DNA of 64,000 nt, taken from assembly GCF_003075075.1 (NCBI RefSeq), contig NZ_QCYM01000023.1, positions 1 through 64,000 on the forward strand, written 5' to 3'. Under the pieces are notes generated by a model, which saw nothing but the letters and a program-made list of their open reading frames with translations, had not been told where the DNA came from and searched no databases. The position numbers and the translations under genes are program-made. This DNA comes from Labrenzia sp. 011 (GTDB taxonomy: Bacteria > Pseudomonadota > Alphaproteobacteria > Rhizobiales > Stappiaceae). Shown here one piece after another: positions 8,869 through 18,519 of this stretch. The stretch's first letter is position 1, and each line of letters opens with the position of its first letter.

Positions 8869-9228
8869 CTATTTAAGTTCGCCCAGTTCCAACGCCATTT
8901 CCCAGGCAACGGGGTCGAACCCGATGAAGTTCTTCGTTTCGCATTCGACGATCGGACGCCTGATTGCCGAGGGGTGCTCGCTCATGATCCTGAGAGCGCT
9001 GACGGCGTCTACGACGGAGTCCTTGATCTCGTCATCCAGTTTCCGCCAAGTGGTGCCGCGCCGGTTCAAAACCGTGTCCCAACCGAATTCGCCGACGAAG
9101 GTCGCCAGCTTGTCCGCATCCACCCCGTCCTTGCGGTAATCGTGAAATTCATATTCAAGTCCCGCCTCCTCGAGAAATGCCCGGGCTTTCTTGACGGTGT
9201 CGCAGTTCCTGATGCCGTAGACCTTCAT
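8869..9228 (-). CDS. ArsC/Spx-family thioredoxin-fold protein (YffB-like)
   Basis: 119 aa. The N-terminus MKVYGIRNCDTVKKARAFLEE carries the single redox Cys of the ArsC-like YffB subgroup. RRGTTWRKL and AIRRPIVE match later conserved blocks. Known relatives are thiol-dependent reductases of poorly defined substrate rather than true arsenate reductases. It is convergent with the upstream lipoprotein gene. Confidence 0.85.
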   Translation of the reverse strand: MKVYGIRNCDTVKKARAFLEEAGLEYEFHDYRKDGVDADKLATFVGEFGWDTVLNRRGTTWRKLDDEIKDSVVDAVSALRIMSEHPSAIRRPIVECETKNFIGFDPVAWEMALELGELK

Positions 9229-9481
9229 GTTCCGATATCCCCGTGAAAATGTCCTGCGGGACAGTTGCGTCTGGCGGATCGAGTTTCAAGCACCCGGAAA
9301 GACTTTCCACCATTGGAGCCCCCGCCGGGTTGACCGGAAGGCGCGGGCGCGTCACTGATCCCCCGCCCGACAGTCCGGCCGGCGCCCCGGTCTTTGCAAT
9401 CCTGCCGCTTTGCTGCATTCATACGATTCGGCCCGCCTGCAGGAGGCGCCGCCAAACCGGCAAGGATGCCTGGAGAACTCC

Positions 9482-11239
9482 ATGAGCGTACCCGCAGCTG
9501 CTTCCGTTCCCGCCCAACCGGCCTCCCGGCAGGCCAAGGCCGGTTTGCGGCAGGGTTCCGGCAACTGGCGCCAGCGCCTGAGGCTGTGGAGCGGGCTGAT
9601 CCTCTTCACCTTCTGCCTCAGTCACTTCCTCAACCACGCTCTCGGCATCATTTCCGTCGAGGCGATGGACAAGGCCTCGGCCTGGCACTACTGGGTCTGG
9701 CGCAACCCGTTCGCAGAGGCGCTTCTTGTGCTGGCGGCTCTGACCCATGTAACGCTTGCCCTGTGGCGCACAGCCCGGCGCCGGACGCTGAAGATGTCGC
9801 GCTGGGAATTCTGCCAGCTGGCGCTCGGCCTTTACATCCCCTGGTCGCTGATCCCCCATGTGGCCTTCACCATGGGGCTTGCCTGGGAATTCGGATTCTC
9901 GCCGGTCTATTCGCAGATGCTGACCATGCTGTGGCCGCAAGGCGCCCTGACCCAGTCCATCCTGCTGCTGGTTGTCTGGTCTCACGCCATGATCGGCCTT
10001 CATTTCTGGCTGCGGCTCTATCCCCTCTACCGGCGCCTTCTTCCGCTGGCCGCCACATTTGCCGTCACAGTGCCCGTGCTTGCGCTGTGGGGCTGGATCG
10101 AAGGCGCCCGGCGTCTGGCCCTGAGCCGGGATATCGCCGTGCAAGTCACGGCCGACCAGCGGCTGTGGGCCGAAAGTCTGGCCTTTCAGCTCCGGGCGGT
10201 TGTCTTCGGCCTCATCCTGATCAGCCTTCTCATCGTGCTGATCCGCTATCTTGTTCAGCGCTTTGCCTCCGGGATTTCGGTCACCTATCCCGGTGGTCTC
10301 AAGATCCGTGTGTCTCCGGGACCGACACTTCTGGAAATGAGCCGGATGAAGGACGTGCCACATGCGGCCGTCTGCGGCGGGCGGGCGCGCTGCTCGACCT
10401 GCCGTGTGAGAATCGTGGAAGGCGGAGATACGCTTGATTTGCCGGGGCCGGCGGAATCGGCCGTGCTTTCCAGAATTTCGGCCGGGGAAAACGTGCGCCT
10501 CGCCTGCCAGATCCGGCCCCGGGCAAATATCGAGATTCAGCCGCTGGTGCCGGTGCGGGCGGCGGAGGGCTCCATGCGGCATCTCCAGGATGCCTATTTC
10601 TGGGGCGTGGAACAGGTCGTGACGGTGATGTTCGTCGACCTGCGCAACTTCACCCGCATCACCGAATCCCAGCTCGCCTATGATGTGGTGCATCTGCTCA
10701 ACAGCTATCTCGATCAGGCCTCCGCAGCCATCCGCGCCGAAGGCGGTCATGTCGACAAGTTCATCGGCGACGGCATCATGGCCATCTTCGGCATGGAGAC
10801 CGACGCCGCCACCGGTGCCCGGCAGGCCCTTCTGGCCAGCAAGCGCATCGAAGATGTCATGGCGTCCCTGGAGGCGGAAAAGGGGCCGCAGTTTCGCGAT
10901 CCGATCCGTCTCGGAATCGGACTTCATCTGGGCCCGGCCATCCTGGGCCGGATCGGCGCGGCAGGCACCAACGGTGGACGGGGCGGCCTGACCGCTCTCG
11001 GCGACGTGGTCAACACGGCCAGCCGGCTGGAAACGGAAAACAAGGCTCACGGAAGTTTCCTTGCCGTTTCCAAGGCGGTGACCGACGCCGCAGGTGCCGA
11101 GATTTCCGGAGCGCAGACTTCGGAAATCAAGTTGCGGGGCAAGGAAAACGCCCTGCAGATATTCACGATGGTCAGCCTGGAGGGCCTCCAGGTGCCTGAC
11201 GCGGAAACGAGCCGCAAAAGCGCTGCGGCCACGCGATGA
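9482..11239 (+). CDS. Membrane-anchored class III adenylate/guanylate cyclase with [2Fe-2S] domain (CyaC-like)
   Basis: 585 aa from the ATG at 9482, which follows GGAGAACTCC; an in-frame ATG at 9410 is less likely. Residues about 35-260 hold about six membrane helices rich in His (SHFLNHALG, THVTLALW, IPHVAF, WSHAMIGLHFW), resembling the succinate-dehydrogenase-like diheme anchor described for Sinorhizobium CyaC. Residues about 265-355 are a plant-type [2Fe-2S] ferredoxin domain with Cys298, Cys304, Cys307 and Cys342. From about 385 a class III cyclase follows: metal Asp in MFVDLRNFTRITE, substrate Lys/metal Asp in DKFIGDGIMAIFG, and Asn/Arg in GDVVNTASRLE. The layout suggests cAMP synthesis gated by redox state. 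Confidence 0.88.
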   Translation: MSVPAAASVPAQPASRQAKAGLRQGSGNWRQRLRLWSGLILFTFCLSHFLNHALGIISVEAMDKASAWHYWVWRNPFAEALLVLAALTHVTLALWRTARRRTLKMSRWEFCQLALGLYIPWSLIPHVAFTMGLAWEFGFSPVYSQMLTMLWPQGALTQSILLLVVWSHAMIGLHFWLRLYPLYRRLLPLAATFAVTVPVLALWGWIEGARRLALSRDIAVQVTADQRLWAESLAFQLRAVVFGLILISLLIVLIRYLVQRFASGISVTYPGGLKIRVSPGPTLLEMSRMKDVPHAAVCGGRARCSTCRVRIVEGGDTLDLPGPAESAVLSRISAGENVRLACQIRPRANIEIQPLVPVRAAEGSMRHLQDAYFWGVEQVVTVMFVDLRNFTRITESQLAYDVVHLLNSYLDQASAAIRAEGGHVDKFIGDGIMAIFGMETDAATGARQALLASKRIEDVMASLEAEKGPQFRDPIRLGIGLHLGPAILGRIGAAGTNGGRGGLTALGDVVNTASRLETENKAHGSFLAVSKAVTDAAGAEISGAQTSEIKLRGKENALQIFTMVSLEGLQVPDAETSRKSAAATR

Positions 11240-11255
11240 AAACCCTGGAGGAAAC

Positions 11256-12425
11256 GTGAGCCAGACCTGTTCACCGCGCGAGATGCTGAAGAAACTGATC
11301 TCGTTCAACACGATATCGGACCGCAGCAATCTCGCCCTGATCGACTTTGTCGAGGACTATCTCGCCGGACTGGGCGTGGCATCGACCCGTGTTGCGAGCG
11401 ACGACGGCATCAAGGCGTCGCTTCACGCCAGGATCGGTCCGGAGGTCGACGGGGGCGCCGTTCTGTCGGCGCACACGGATGTGGTGCCTGTGGAGGGCCA
11501 GGACTGGTCACATGACCCTTTCACCGCCCGGGAAGCCGACGGCCGGATTTACGGACGCGGCGCGGCGGACATGAAAGGTTTCGCCGCGACGGTGCTGGCG
11601 AAGGTGCCCGATTTTCTGGCGGCCGACCTCGGCAGACCGGTGCATATCGCCCTGTCCTACGACGAGGAGACCGGCTGCACCGGCGTCACGCCGCTCATCG
11701 AGGACATGCTCGCGCAGGGGCCGCGCCCGCAGTTCGTCATCGTGGGCGAACCCACCGGCATGAAAGTGGTGACCGGTCACAAGGGAATTGTCGTTCTCAA
11801 GACCCGAATCCGCGGGCACCCGGTGCATTCCAGCCAACTGCACCGGGGCGTTTCCGCCATTTCCGCGGCGGCAAAACTGATTAGCTGGCTGGATGGCAGA
11901 ACCGCGCAGAACAGGGAGAAGGCCGATCCCGCCTGTCCCTTCGATCCGCCCTACACGACCCTTCATTGCGGCGTGATCCAGGGCGGGCAGGCGCATAACA
12001 TCACGTCGGAACACTGCGAATTTGTCACCGATATCCGCATGTTGCCGGGTGAAAGGGCGGAAGACTGGGTGGCGGCCTACCGATCGTTCATCGAGCGCGA
12101 AGTATTGCCGGACATGCAGGCGATTTCAGCGAACTGCCGGATAGATGTGGAGGAAATCGCAAATGTACCCGGCCTCAGGGAAGAAGAAGATGGCCACGCC
12201 GAAACGGTCGCGCGGCGTCTGACCGGTGACAATGCCCGCAATGTGGTGGTTTACGCCACCGAAGGCGGCATTTTCCAGAATCACGGGTTTTCCACGGTCA
12301 TCTGCGGTCCGGGATCCATCGACCAGGCGCATCAGCCTGACGAGTTCATCGAACTGGCAGAACTGGACCGCTGTGCCGACTTTTTGCACAGACTGACAGC
12401 CGGATTGGCGCAAATAGACTCCTAA
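11256..12425 (+). CDS. argE: M20-family deacylase, acetylornithine deacetylase-like
   Basis: 389 aa. The GTG start at 11256 is set by the strong site GGAGGAAAC just upstream and lies 14 bp after the cyclase stop. Metal ligands are visible in SAHTDVVPVEGQDW, GRGAADMKGF, the catalytic SYDEETGCTG, IVGEPTGMKVV and the C-terminal ICGPGSIDQAHQPDEFI. ArgE hydrolyses N-acetylornithine, but many alphaproteobacterial homologues sit beside peptide importers, as here, and may act on other N-acyl amino acids or dipeptides. Confidence 0.85.
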   Translation: MSQTCSPREMLKKLISFNTISDRSNLALIDFVEDYLAGLGVASTRVASDDGIKASLHARIGPEVDGGAVLSAHTDVVPVEGQDWSHDPFTAREADGRIYGRGAADMKGFAATVLAKVPDFLAADLGRPVHIALSYDEETGCTGVTPLIEDMLAQGPRPQFVIVGEPTGMKVVTGHKGIVVLKTRIRGHPVHSSQLHRGVSAISAAAKLISWLDGRTAQNREKADPACPFDPPYTTLHCGVIQGGQAHNITSEHCEFVTDIRMLPGERAEDWVAAYRSFIEREVLPDMQAISANCRIDVEEIANVPGLREEEDGHAETVARRLTGDNARNVVVYATEGGIFQNHGFSTVICGPGSIDQAHQPDEFIELAELDRCADFLHRLTAGLAQIDS

Positions 12426-12542
12426 ACCGGTTTGAAAGCGGGCAGTTACGGTGTCATAGTTCCCGAGTACAGGGCAGGCGTGCAACTTCGGAACGTGCCA
12501 AAGCACTCGGATTGCATTTCGGGAAACCGGAAAGAGGGGAAA

Positions 12543-14126
12543 ATGATCAGGAAATCTTTTGTGTTCGCCACAGCTTTACTTGTGGCAGGATCGTGTACCG
12601 CTGTTCAGGCTGAAACACTCAAGTTCGCCTTTCAGGGTACTTTGAACGCGCTGGATCCTTACAGTCTCAACGAAACTTTCACGTTGTCGTCCCTCGGGAA
12701 TACCTACGAGGGACTGACCCGACGGGCTGCTGATCTGTCGATCGAGCCCGGTCTGGCGGAACGCTGGGAGATCGTCGAGCCGAATCGGTGGCGGTTCTAC
12801 CTGCGCAAGGGCGTCAAGTTCCACAATGGCGGCGACTTCACCGCAGAGGATGTGGCCTTTTCCGTCGATCGCGTCCGCTCCGAGGGATCCGATCTGGCCA
12901 CGCGGGTGCCCGCCGACGCCAAGGTCGAGATCGTGGACGATTATACGGTCGATTTCGTCCTGACCGGCCCGAACCCGATCCTGCATTACGAGTGGGACAC
13001 GTTCTACATCATGGACAAGGAATGGACGACCGAGCACGACGCGGTCCGGGTCACATCCGCGTCCGACACCGCCGCCAACTACGCGGCCCTGCATGCGAAC
13101 GGCACCGGCCCGTTCAAGATCACCAGCCACGAAGCGGGTGTGAAGACCGTCTTCGAAAAGAACGACGACTGGTGGGATGAGGCGACGCACAATCTCGACA
13201 CGGTCGAGTTCACACCGATTTCCTCCGATGCGACCCGTGTCGCGGCCCTTCTGTCCGGCGAACTGGACATGGTCTATCCGATTCCGGTCCAGGACATCAA
13301 ACGCGTCAACGACAATGCCGGCACGATCGCCCTGACCGGGCCTGAGCTGCGGACCATTTTCCTGGGCATGGACCAGATGCGCGACGAACTGCTCTATTCT
13401 GACGTGAAGGGCAAGAACCCGTTCAAGGATGCCAGGGTCCGCAAGGCCGTCTATCAGGCCATCGACATCGAGGCGATCAAGAAGAAGGTCATGCGCGATC
13501 TGTCGACGCCGTCCGCCATCATGATCTCGCCGTTCCTGTTCTCCAGGGCAGGTGAATTCGAGCGCTATCCGTACGACCCGGAAGCGGCCAAGGCCCTGTT
13601 GGCCGAAGCGGGATATGCGGACGGGTTTTCCGTCGGCATGGATTGTCCGAACGACCGCTATGTCAACGACGAGGCCATCTGTCAGGCGGCCGCGGCCATG
13701 CTGGCGCGAATCGGCGTGAAGGTGAATCTAAACGCCCAGCCGAAAGCCAAGTATTTCGCCAAGATCCTGGCTTCGGGCGGCTATGACACGTCCTTCTATC
13801 TGCTTGGATGGACACCGGGTTCCCTCGACAGCTGGAACGTGCTCGACAACCTGATGAACTGCCGGGACGAGACCGGCGCCGGCTCGCCGTTCAACAATGG
13901 CGGTTTCTGCGACGCCCGGATCGACGAACTGAGCGACCAGATCCTGGTGGAAATCGATCCGGACAAGCGGGACGAGCTTATCGCCGAGGCCTTCAGGATC
14001 AGTCATGACAACGCCTACTACATTCCGCTGCATCAGCAGGGTCTTGCTTGGGGCGTTTCCGACAAGGTGCAGCTCGTCCAGCGTGCCGACAACCAGTTCA
14101 AGTTCCGCTTCGTGACCAAGAACTGA
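12543..14126 (+). CDS. Peptide/opine-type ABC transporter substrate-binding protein (SBP family 5)
   Basis: 527 aa periplasmic protein. A Sec signal peptide (MIRKSFVFATALLVAGSCTAVQA) begins at the ATG at 12543. The family-5 hallmarks GLTRRAADLSIEPGLAERWEI and WRFYLRKGVKFHNGGDFTAEDV follow. It is the first gene of a five-component importer. The hairpin right after it is consistent with higher expression of the binding protein than of the permeases. Ligand unknown; the upstream argE-like deacylase makes a peptide or acylated amino acid plausible. Confidence 0.9.
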   Translation: MIRKSFVFATALLVAGSCTAVQAETLKFAFQGTLNALDPYSLNETFTLSSLGNTYEGLTRRAADLSIEPGLAERWEIVEPNRWRFYLRKGVKFHNGGDFTAEDVAFSVDRVRSEGSDLATRVPADAKVEIVDDYTVDFVLTGPNPILHYEWDTFYIMDKEWTTEHDAVRVTSASDTAANYAALHANGTGPFKITSHEAGVKTVFEKNDDWWDEATHNLDTVEFTPISSDATRVAALLSGELDMVYPIPVQDIKRVNDNAGTIALTGPELRTIFLGMDQMRDELLYSDVKGKNPFKDARVRKAVYQAIDIEAIKKKVMRDLSTPSAIMISPFLFSRAGEFERYPYDPEAAKALLAEAGYADGFSVGMDCPNDRYVNDEAICQAAAAMLARIGVKVNLNAQPKAKYFAKILASGGYDTSFYLLGWTPGSLDSWNVLDNLMNCRDETGAGSPFNNGGFCDARIDELSDQILVEIDPDKRDELIAEAFRISHDNAYYIPLHQQGLAWGVSDKVQLVQRADNQFKFRFVTKN

Positions 14127-14146
14127 CCGCGCTTTCGAACGCTCCT

Positions 14147-14176
14147 CGCTCCCGGCCCCCGGCCGGGAGCGTCTTT
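14147..14176 (+). terminator. Intercistronic stem-loop between substrate-binding protein and permease
   Basis: A perfect 11-bp GC-rich stem (CGCTCCCGGCC at 14147-14157 paired with 14161-14171) with a 3-nt loop, followed by a short T-rich stretch. In ABC operons such a structure often acts as a partial terminator or 3' stabiliser that raises binding-protein mRNA over the permease mRNA. Confidence 0.65.
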
Positions 14177-14201
14177 CATCTTCCCAGACCAAAGAGCCGA
14201 T

Positions 14202-15176
14202 ATGATTGGTTTCGCGACGCGCCGCTTCGTACAGGCGATGATTGTCATGCTGGTGGTGGCGCTTCTGTCCTTCACCATGTTCCGTTTTGTCGGCGATCCG
14301 ATCAACCAGATGGTCGGTATCGAAACTTCCCTGGAAGACAGGGAAGCCCTGCGGGAACGGCTCGGGCTGAACGACCCGATTCCCCTTCAGTTCTACCATT
14401 TCATTTCCCGGGCGGTGCGGTTCGACTTCGGCACCTCCTACCAGTTCCGCCAACCCGTCTCGGAGCTTTTCGCCAAGCGCATTCCGGCAACGCTCGAGCT
14501 GAGTTTCACGTCGGCACTCTTCGCCCTTATCGTCGGCGTGCCAATGGGCCTCTTCGCCGGCCTCAACCGGGACTCTTCCATCTCGAAACTGTTTCTTTCG
14601 GTATCGCTCATCGGCATTTCCCTGCCGACGTTCTTCATCGGGATCCTGCTGATCTTCCTGTTTTCCGTGACCCTGCAATGGCTGCCGAGCTTCGGCCGCG
14701 GCGAAACCGTGCAGATCGGCTCCTGGTGGACCACCGGGTTCCTGACGGTGTCCGGCCTCAAGGCCCTGGTGTTGCCTTCGATAACCCTCGGGCTCTACCA
14801 GATGACGCTGATCATGCGGTTGATCCGCGCCGAAATGCTCGAGGTCATCCGGACCGACTACATCAAGTTCGCCCGCGCCCGCGGCCTGCCGGACCGGCTG
14901 GTCAATTTCCGCCACGCGCTCAAGAACACGCTGGTTCCGGTGGTGACCATCACCGGACTGCAGCTCGGTTCGATCATCGCCTTCGCGACCATCACCGAGA
15001 CCGTGTTCCAATGGCCCGGCATGGGGCTCATGTTCCTGCAGGCGGTGCAGAACGTCGATATTCCGATCATGTCGGCCTATCTGATGCTGACCGCCTTCAT
15101 GTTCGTGGGCATCAACTTCATCGTCGACATTCTCTATTTCCTCATAGACCCGCGCCTGCGGGTCGGCCGGCCGTAA
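14202..15176 (+). CDS. Peptide-type ABC transporter permease (DppB-like)
   Basis: 324 aa inner-membrane permease with the usual N-terminal helix (FATRRFVQAMIVMLVVALLS) and the cytoplasmic EAA coupling loop (RAEMLEVIRTDYIKFARARG). About six membrane helices. It pairs with the next gene to form the translocation channel of the importer. Confidence 0.92.
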   Translation: MIGFATRRFVQAMIVMLVVALLSFTMFRFVGDPINQMVGIETSLEDREALRERLGLNDPIPLQFYHFISRAVRFDFGTSYQFRQPVSELFAKRIPATLELSFTSALFALIVGVPMGLFAGLNRDSSISKLFLSVSLIGISLPTFFIGILLIFLFSVTLQWLPSFGRGETVQIGSWWTTGFLTVSGLKALVLPSITLGLYQMTLIMRLIRAEMLEVIRTDYIKFARARGLPDRLVNFRHALKNTLVPVVTITGLQLGSIIAFATITETVFQWPGMGLMFLQAVQNVDIPIMSAYLMLTAFMFVGINFIVDILYFLIDPRLRVGRP

Positions 15177-15191
15177 GGGAGACCCCAGCCA

Positions 15192-16169
15192 GTGCCTACC
15201 GTCTCCAATGAAGAAGCCAAGGCCGATGTCCCTGAGCGAAGCGAAGCGGCTGCGGCCACAGGGCGGCTGACCCGGATGCTGGAAAGCGACTTCCTGCATG
15301 CCTTTCTCCGCTCCAGGGTCACGGTGGTTGCAGCCTGCGGCACGCTGACTCTATTTCTGCTCGCCTTCCTGGCGCCGTGGATCGCCCCGCACGATCCCTT
15401 CGACCTGGCCTCGATATCCATTCTCGACGCACGCGTTCCGCCGATCTGGATGGAGTATTCCGACCCGCGCTTTCCACTGGGAACCGACGACCAGGGCCGG
15501 GATCTTCTTTCCGGCATCTTCTACGGCATGCGCATTTCGCTGATCGTCGGGTTCTGTTCCGTCGCCGCCGCCGCCGTGATCGGCATTACGCTCGGCCTGG
15601 TCGCAGGCTATGCGGGCGGGCGGGTCGATGCGCTGATCATGCGCATCGCCGATGTCCAGCTGACTTTCCCGGCGATCCTGATCGCGCTGCTGATCGACGG
15701 TGTCGCGAACGGCATTTTCGGTTCGCTCGACCGCGACGTCTTTGCTTTCTACATCCTGATCGTGGCGCTGGCCCTGTCCTTCTGGGTCCAATACGCGCGC
15801 ACCGTGCGCGGCTCCACCATGGTGGAGAAGAACAAGGAATATGTTCAGGCCGCCCGGGTGATCGGGCTTCCGCCGGTCATCATCATGGCGCGTCATATCC
15901 TGCCCAACGTCATGGGGCCGGTGATGGTGATCGCCACCATCAATCTCGCACTGGCGATCGTGACGGAAGCGACCCTGTCCTTCCTGGGGGTCGGCATGCC
16001 GCCCACCCAGCCGTCCCTCGGCACGCTGATCGCCATCGGCAACGATTTTCTCTATTCCGGAGAATGGTGGATCGCGATCTTTCCCGGTCTCGCGCTGGCC
16101 CTGCTGGTCCTGAACGTCAATCTTCTGGGCGACTGGCTGCGCGACGCCCTCAACCCGAAACTGCGGTGA
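15192..16169 (+). CDS. Peptide-type ABC transporter permease (DppC-like)
   Basis: 325 aa. The GTG start at 15192 follows GGGAGACC and the preceding permease by 15 bp. It shows the N-terminal DppC pattern (FLAPWIAPHDPFD, FPLGTDDQGRDLLSGIFYGMR) and the EAA loop (GSTMVEKNKEYVQAARVIG). Second half of the permease pair. Confidence 0.92.
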   Translation: MPTVSNEEAKADVPERSEAAAATGRLTRMLESDFLHAFLRSRVTVVAACGTLTLFLLAFLAPWIAPHDPFDLASISILDARVPPIWMEYSDPRFPLGTDDQGRDLLSGIFYGMRISLIVGFCSVAAAAVIGITLGLVAGYAGGRVDALIMRIADVQLTFPAILIALLIDGVANGIFGSLDRDVFAFYILIVALALSFWVQYARTVRGSTMVEKNKEYVQAARVIGLPPVIIMARHILPNVMGPVMVIATINLALAIVTEATLSFLGVGMPPTQPSLGTLIAIGNDFLYSGEWWIAIFPGLALALLVLNVNLLGDWLRDALNPKLR

Positions 16170-16175
16170 GGTGAC

Positions 16176-17897
16176 ATGAGCGTTCTTGAAATCAAGGATC
16201 TCACGGTTGAATTTCCCGGCCGCAAATCCGTCTTCGTCGCCGTCGACGATGTCACCCTGAGTGTCGATGCCGGAAAGATACTCGGCGTGGTCGGGGAATC
16301 GGGTGCCGGCAAGTCGACGGTCGGCAATGCGGTTATCGGCCTGCTGCAGGAACCGGGCCATATCGCCGGGGGAGAGATCTTCCTGCACGGCCGGCGCATC
16401 GACCAACTCCCCTATAGGCAAAAGCGCCTTTTGCGCGGCCGCAAGATCGGCATGATCTTCCAGGACCCGCTGACCTCGCTCGACCCGCTGCAGACCGTCG
16501 AATCCCAGCTGGTGGAAACCATCCGCACCCATCTGCCGCTCTCCGCGAAGCAGGCGCGGCAGCGGGCCGTGGAACTGATCGACGCGGTCGGCATTCCCGA
16601 CCCCGCCGAACGCATCGGTCAATATCCGCACCAGTTTTCCGGCGGCATGCGCCAGCGCGTGGTCATCGCCCTCGCCCTGTGCGCGGAACCGGAACTGGTG
16701 ATCGCCGACGAACCGACCACCGCTCTCGACGTTTCCATTCAGGCGCAGATCCTGGAGCTGATGAAAAAGCTCTGTGCGGAGCGCAACGTGGCCATGATGG
16801 TGATCACCCACGATATGGGTGTCATCGCCGACATCACCGATCATGTGGCGGTGATGTATCGCGGCAGGCTCGTGGAATACGGGGAGACGAACCAGGTTCT
16901 CGGCGCACCGGACCACCCCTACACGCGGAGCCTGGTGTCCGCCGTGCCGCGGCCGGATATCAAGGTCGACCGGTTCCCGGTGGTGGACTACATCGAGAAG
17001 GCGGGAGCGCCGCAGCGCAAGATCGACATTTCAAGCCACTGGCTCGGCAAGGCCCGTGACTTCAGCGCGGTGTCCGGCCCGCTCGTGCGGATCCGTGACC
17101 TGGACATGCGCTTCGAGACCCGGGGATCGATCTTCCCGTCCAGACGGAAATACTTCCAGGCGGTCAGGAAGGTCAGCTTCGATATCGAACAGGGTGAAAC
17201 CTTCGGGCTTGTCGGGGAAAGCGGTTCGGGCAAATCGACCATCGCACGACTGGTAACGGGCCTCTACCAGCCGACGGACGGCACCATCCTGTTCGGTGAA
17301 ACGGAGCTCACTTCGCTGAAGAACCGCAAGGATGTTCTGGCGATGCGCCGCCAGATGCAGATGATCTTCCAGGATCCCTATTCGTCGCTCAACGCGCGCA
17401 TGCGCGTGAAGGAGATCATCGCCGAGCCGATCAGGTTCCACAAACTGGCCTCCGGCAACGCGGAAGTGCGCCGGATCGTCGACGATCTTCTCGATCATGT
17501 CGGCCTGGGCACGGCCGCGGGACAGAAATTCCCGCATGAATTTTCCGGTGGTCAACGCCAGCGCATTTCGATTGCCCGAGCCCTGGCGACCCGGCCGCGC
17601 TTCCTGATCTGCGACGAGCCGACGTCCGCGCTCGATGTTTCCATCCAGGCCCAGATCCTGAATCTTCTGAAGGACCTTCAGGAGGAATTGCAGTTGACCA
17701 TGCTGTTCATCAGTCACGATCTGGCCGTGATCCGGCAGATGTGCAACCGCATCGGTGTCATGCGCAACGGCGAACTGTGCGAGGTTTCCGGATGCGACCA
17801 GCTGTTCGAAGCACCGCAGCATCCCTATACGCGCGAACTTCTGGAGCTGATGCCCTCCATGGAGCTGCTGTCGCGCGCCAATCTGGCAACCGCCTGA
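16176..17897 (+). CDS. Fused duplicated peptide ABC transporter ATP-binding protein (DppD-DppF type)
   Basis: 573 aa with two complete nucleotide-binding domains. NBD1 has Walker [12 protein letters not shown], signature FSGGMRQR and Walker [16 protein letters not shown]2 has [19 protein letters not shown] and [12 protein letters not shown]. In between lie the oligopeptide-transporter extensions with [12 protein letters not shown] and, near the end, [12 protein letters not shown]. Fusion of the D and F subunits is common in alphaproteobacteria. ATG follows GAGGTGAC. Last gene of the importer operon. Confidence 0.93.
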   Translation: MSVLEIKDLTVEFPGRKSVFVAVDDVTLSVDAGKILGVVGESGAGKSTVGNAVIGLLQEPGHIAGGEIFLHGRRIDQLPYRQKRLLRGRKIGMIFQDPLTSLDPLQTVESQLVETIRTHLPLSAKQARQRAVELIDAVGIPDPAERIGQYPHQFSGGMRQRVVIALALCAEPELVIADEPTTALDVSIQAQILELMKKLCAERNVAMMVITHDMGVIADITDHVAVMYRGRLVEYGETNQVLGAPDHPYTRSLVSAVPRPDIKVDRFPVVDYIEKAGAPQRKIDISSHWLGKARDFSAVSGPLVRIRDLDMRFETRGSIFPSRRKYFQAVRKVSFDIEQGETFGLVGESGSGKSTIARLVTGLYQPTDGTILFGETELTSLKNRKDVLAMRRQMQMIFQDPYSSLNARMRVKEIIAEPIRFHKLASGNAEVRRIVDDLLDHVGLGTAAGQKFPHEFSGGQRQRISIARALATRPRFLICDEPTSALDVSIQAQILNLLKDLQEELQLTMLFISHDLAVIRQMCNRIGVMRNGELCEVSGCDQLFEAPQHPYTRELLELMPSMELLSRANLATA

Positions 17898-17925
17898 TTG
17901 CAGAAGCAGGTCCGGTAAGTCCCTG

Positions 17926-17941
17926 AAGACGAGTCTTTTTT
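17926..17941 (+). terminator. Weak Rho-independent terminator after the ABC importer operon
   Basis: A short stem AAGAC/GTCTT (17926-17930 and 17933-17937) is followed by a run of T. The stem is only 5 bp, so termination may be partial. A second, stronger inverted repeat CCCGAGTC/GACTCGGG lies at 17950-17973 but has no T tract. Confidence 0.4.
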
Positions 17942-18519
17942 CGGATTCTCCCGAGTCGCGCAGTTGACTCGGGCAAGAGGTGTGATTCCCGCTTCGGCGG
18001 CGGCGATAACCACAGTGGAGTGCGCACCCGGCAGATTTTGCCTCCCCCCGCCGTCACGCCTTGTCCGGTACAGAAGAACGCCCCGGAACCTCGCCGGAGA
18101 TGGCAGTCAAACGACCTGTTTCACGGTGGAGAAATTACCTGTTGGGTACATTCCGATTCAGGCGAACTAAAAAGGTGAGCGCCACCGCGCGCCCCGTAAA
18201 CCTACCTTCCGTCAAAAGGGTGTTTTTTCAAAAAATACTTCCGCCATTCTTGACAATACATCGGCTCCTGAAGACCGTTGCCTGTGAAACTTGTAGCCGG
18301 CGAAGAAGTCGTGGTGCGGCGGATCGCGGAAAGCCTCGGCACTTTTGCCATGCCTCCGCTTTGAGCTGCGTCCAGCCCCTCGCATCTTGCGGCTGCGCCA
18401 TTGCCCGGCGCTCCCCCGTCCCGCATTTTCAATCGCGTTCCCAAGATGCGGTCCCGATCCATGCGGCATCCATGCAAGACGGGGGCACAGCTCAAAACAC
18501 CAGGCGAAAGTTTCCGGCC
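17942..18519. other. Long intergenic region upstream of the P-type ATPase-like gene
   Basis: Over 570 bases with no recognisable gene. It contains the 8-bp inverted repeat at 17950-17973 and a relatively AT-rich section around 18200-18260 that could be a promoter. The reading frame of the downstream gene stays open back to 18061, but the translated extension has no membrane helix, metal-binding CxxC or family similarity and is compositionally odd, so it is treated as non-coding. Confidence 0.3.

Noticed and set aside
9419-11329. Minus-strand open frame of 636 codons
   Set aside because: Antisense shadow of the membrane cyclase, whose domains and catalytic residues are unmistakable on the plus strand.
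13728-15299. Minus-strand open frame of 523 codons
   Set aside because: Antisense to the substrate-binding protein and permease genes; His/Asp/Gln-rich, no family resemblance.
17950-17973. Perfect 8-bp inverted repeat considered as a terminator
   Set aside because: No T run follows; it may be an operator or a chance palindrome.
18061-18519. N-terminal extension of the P-type ATPase-like frame
   Set aside because: No helix, HMA-type CxxC or similarity; the first family-like residues begin at 18520.
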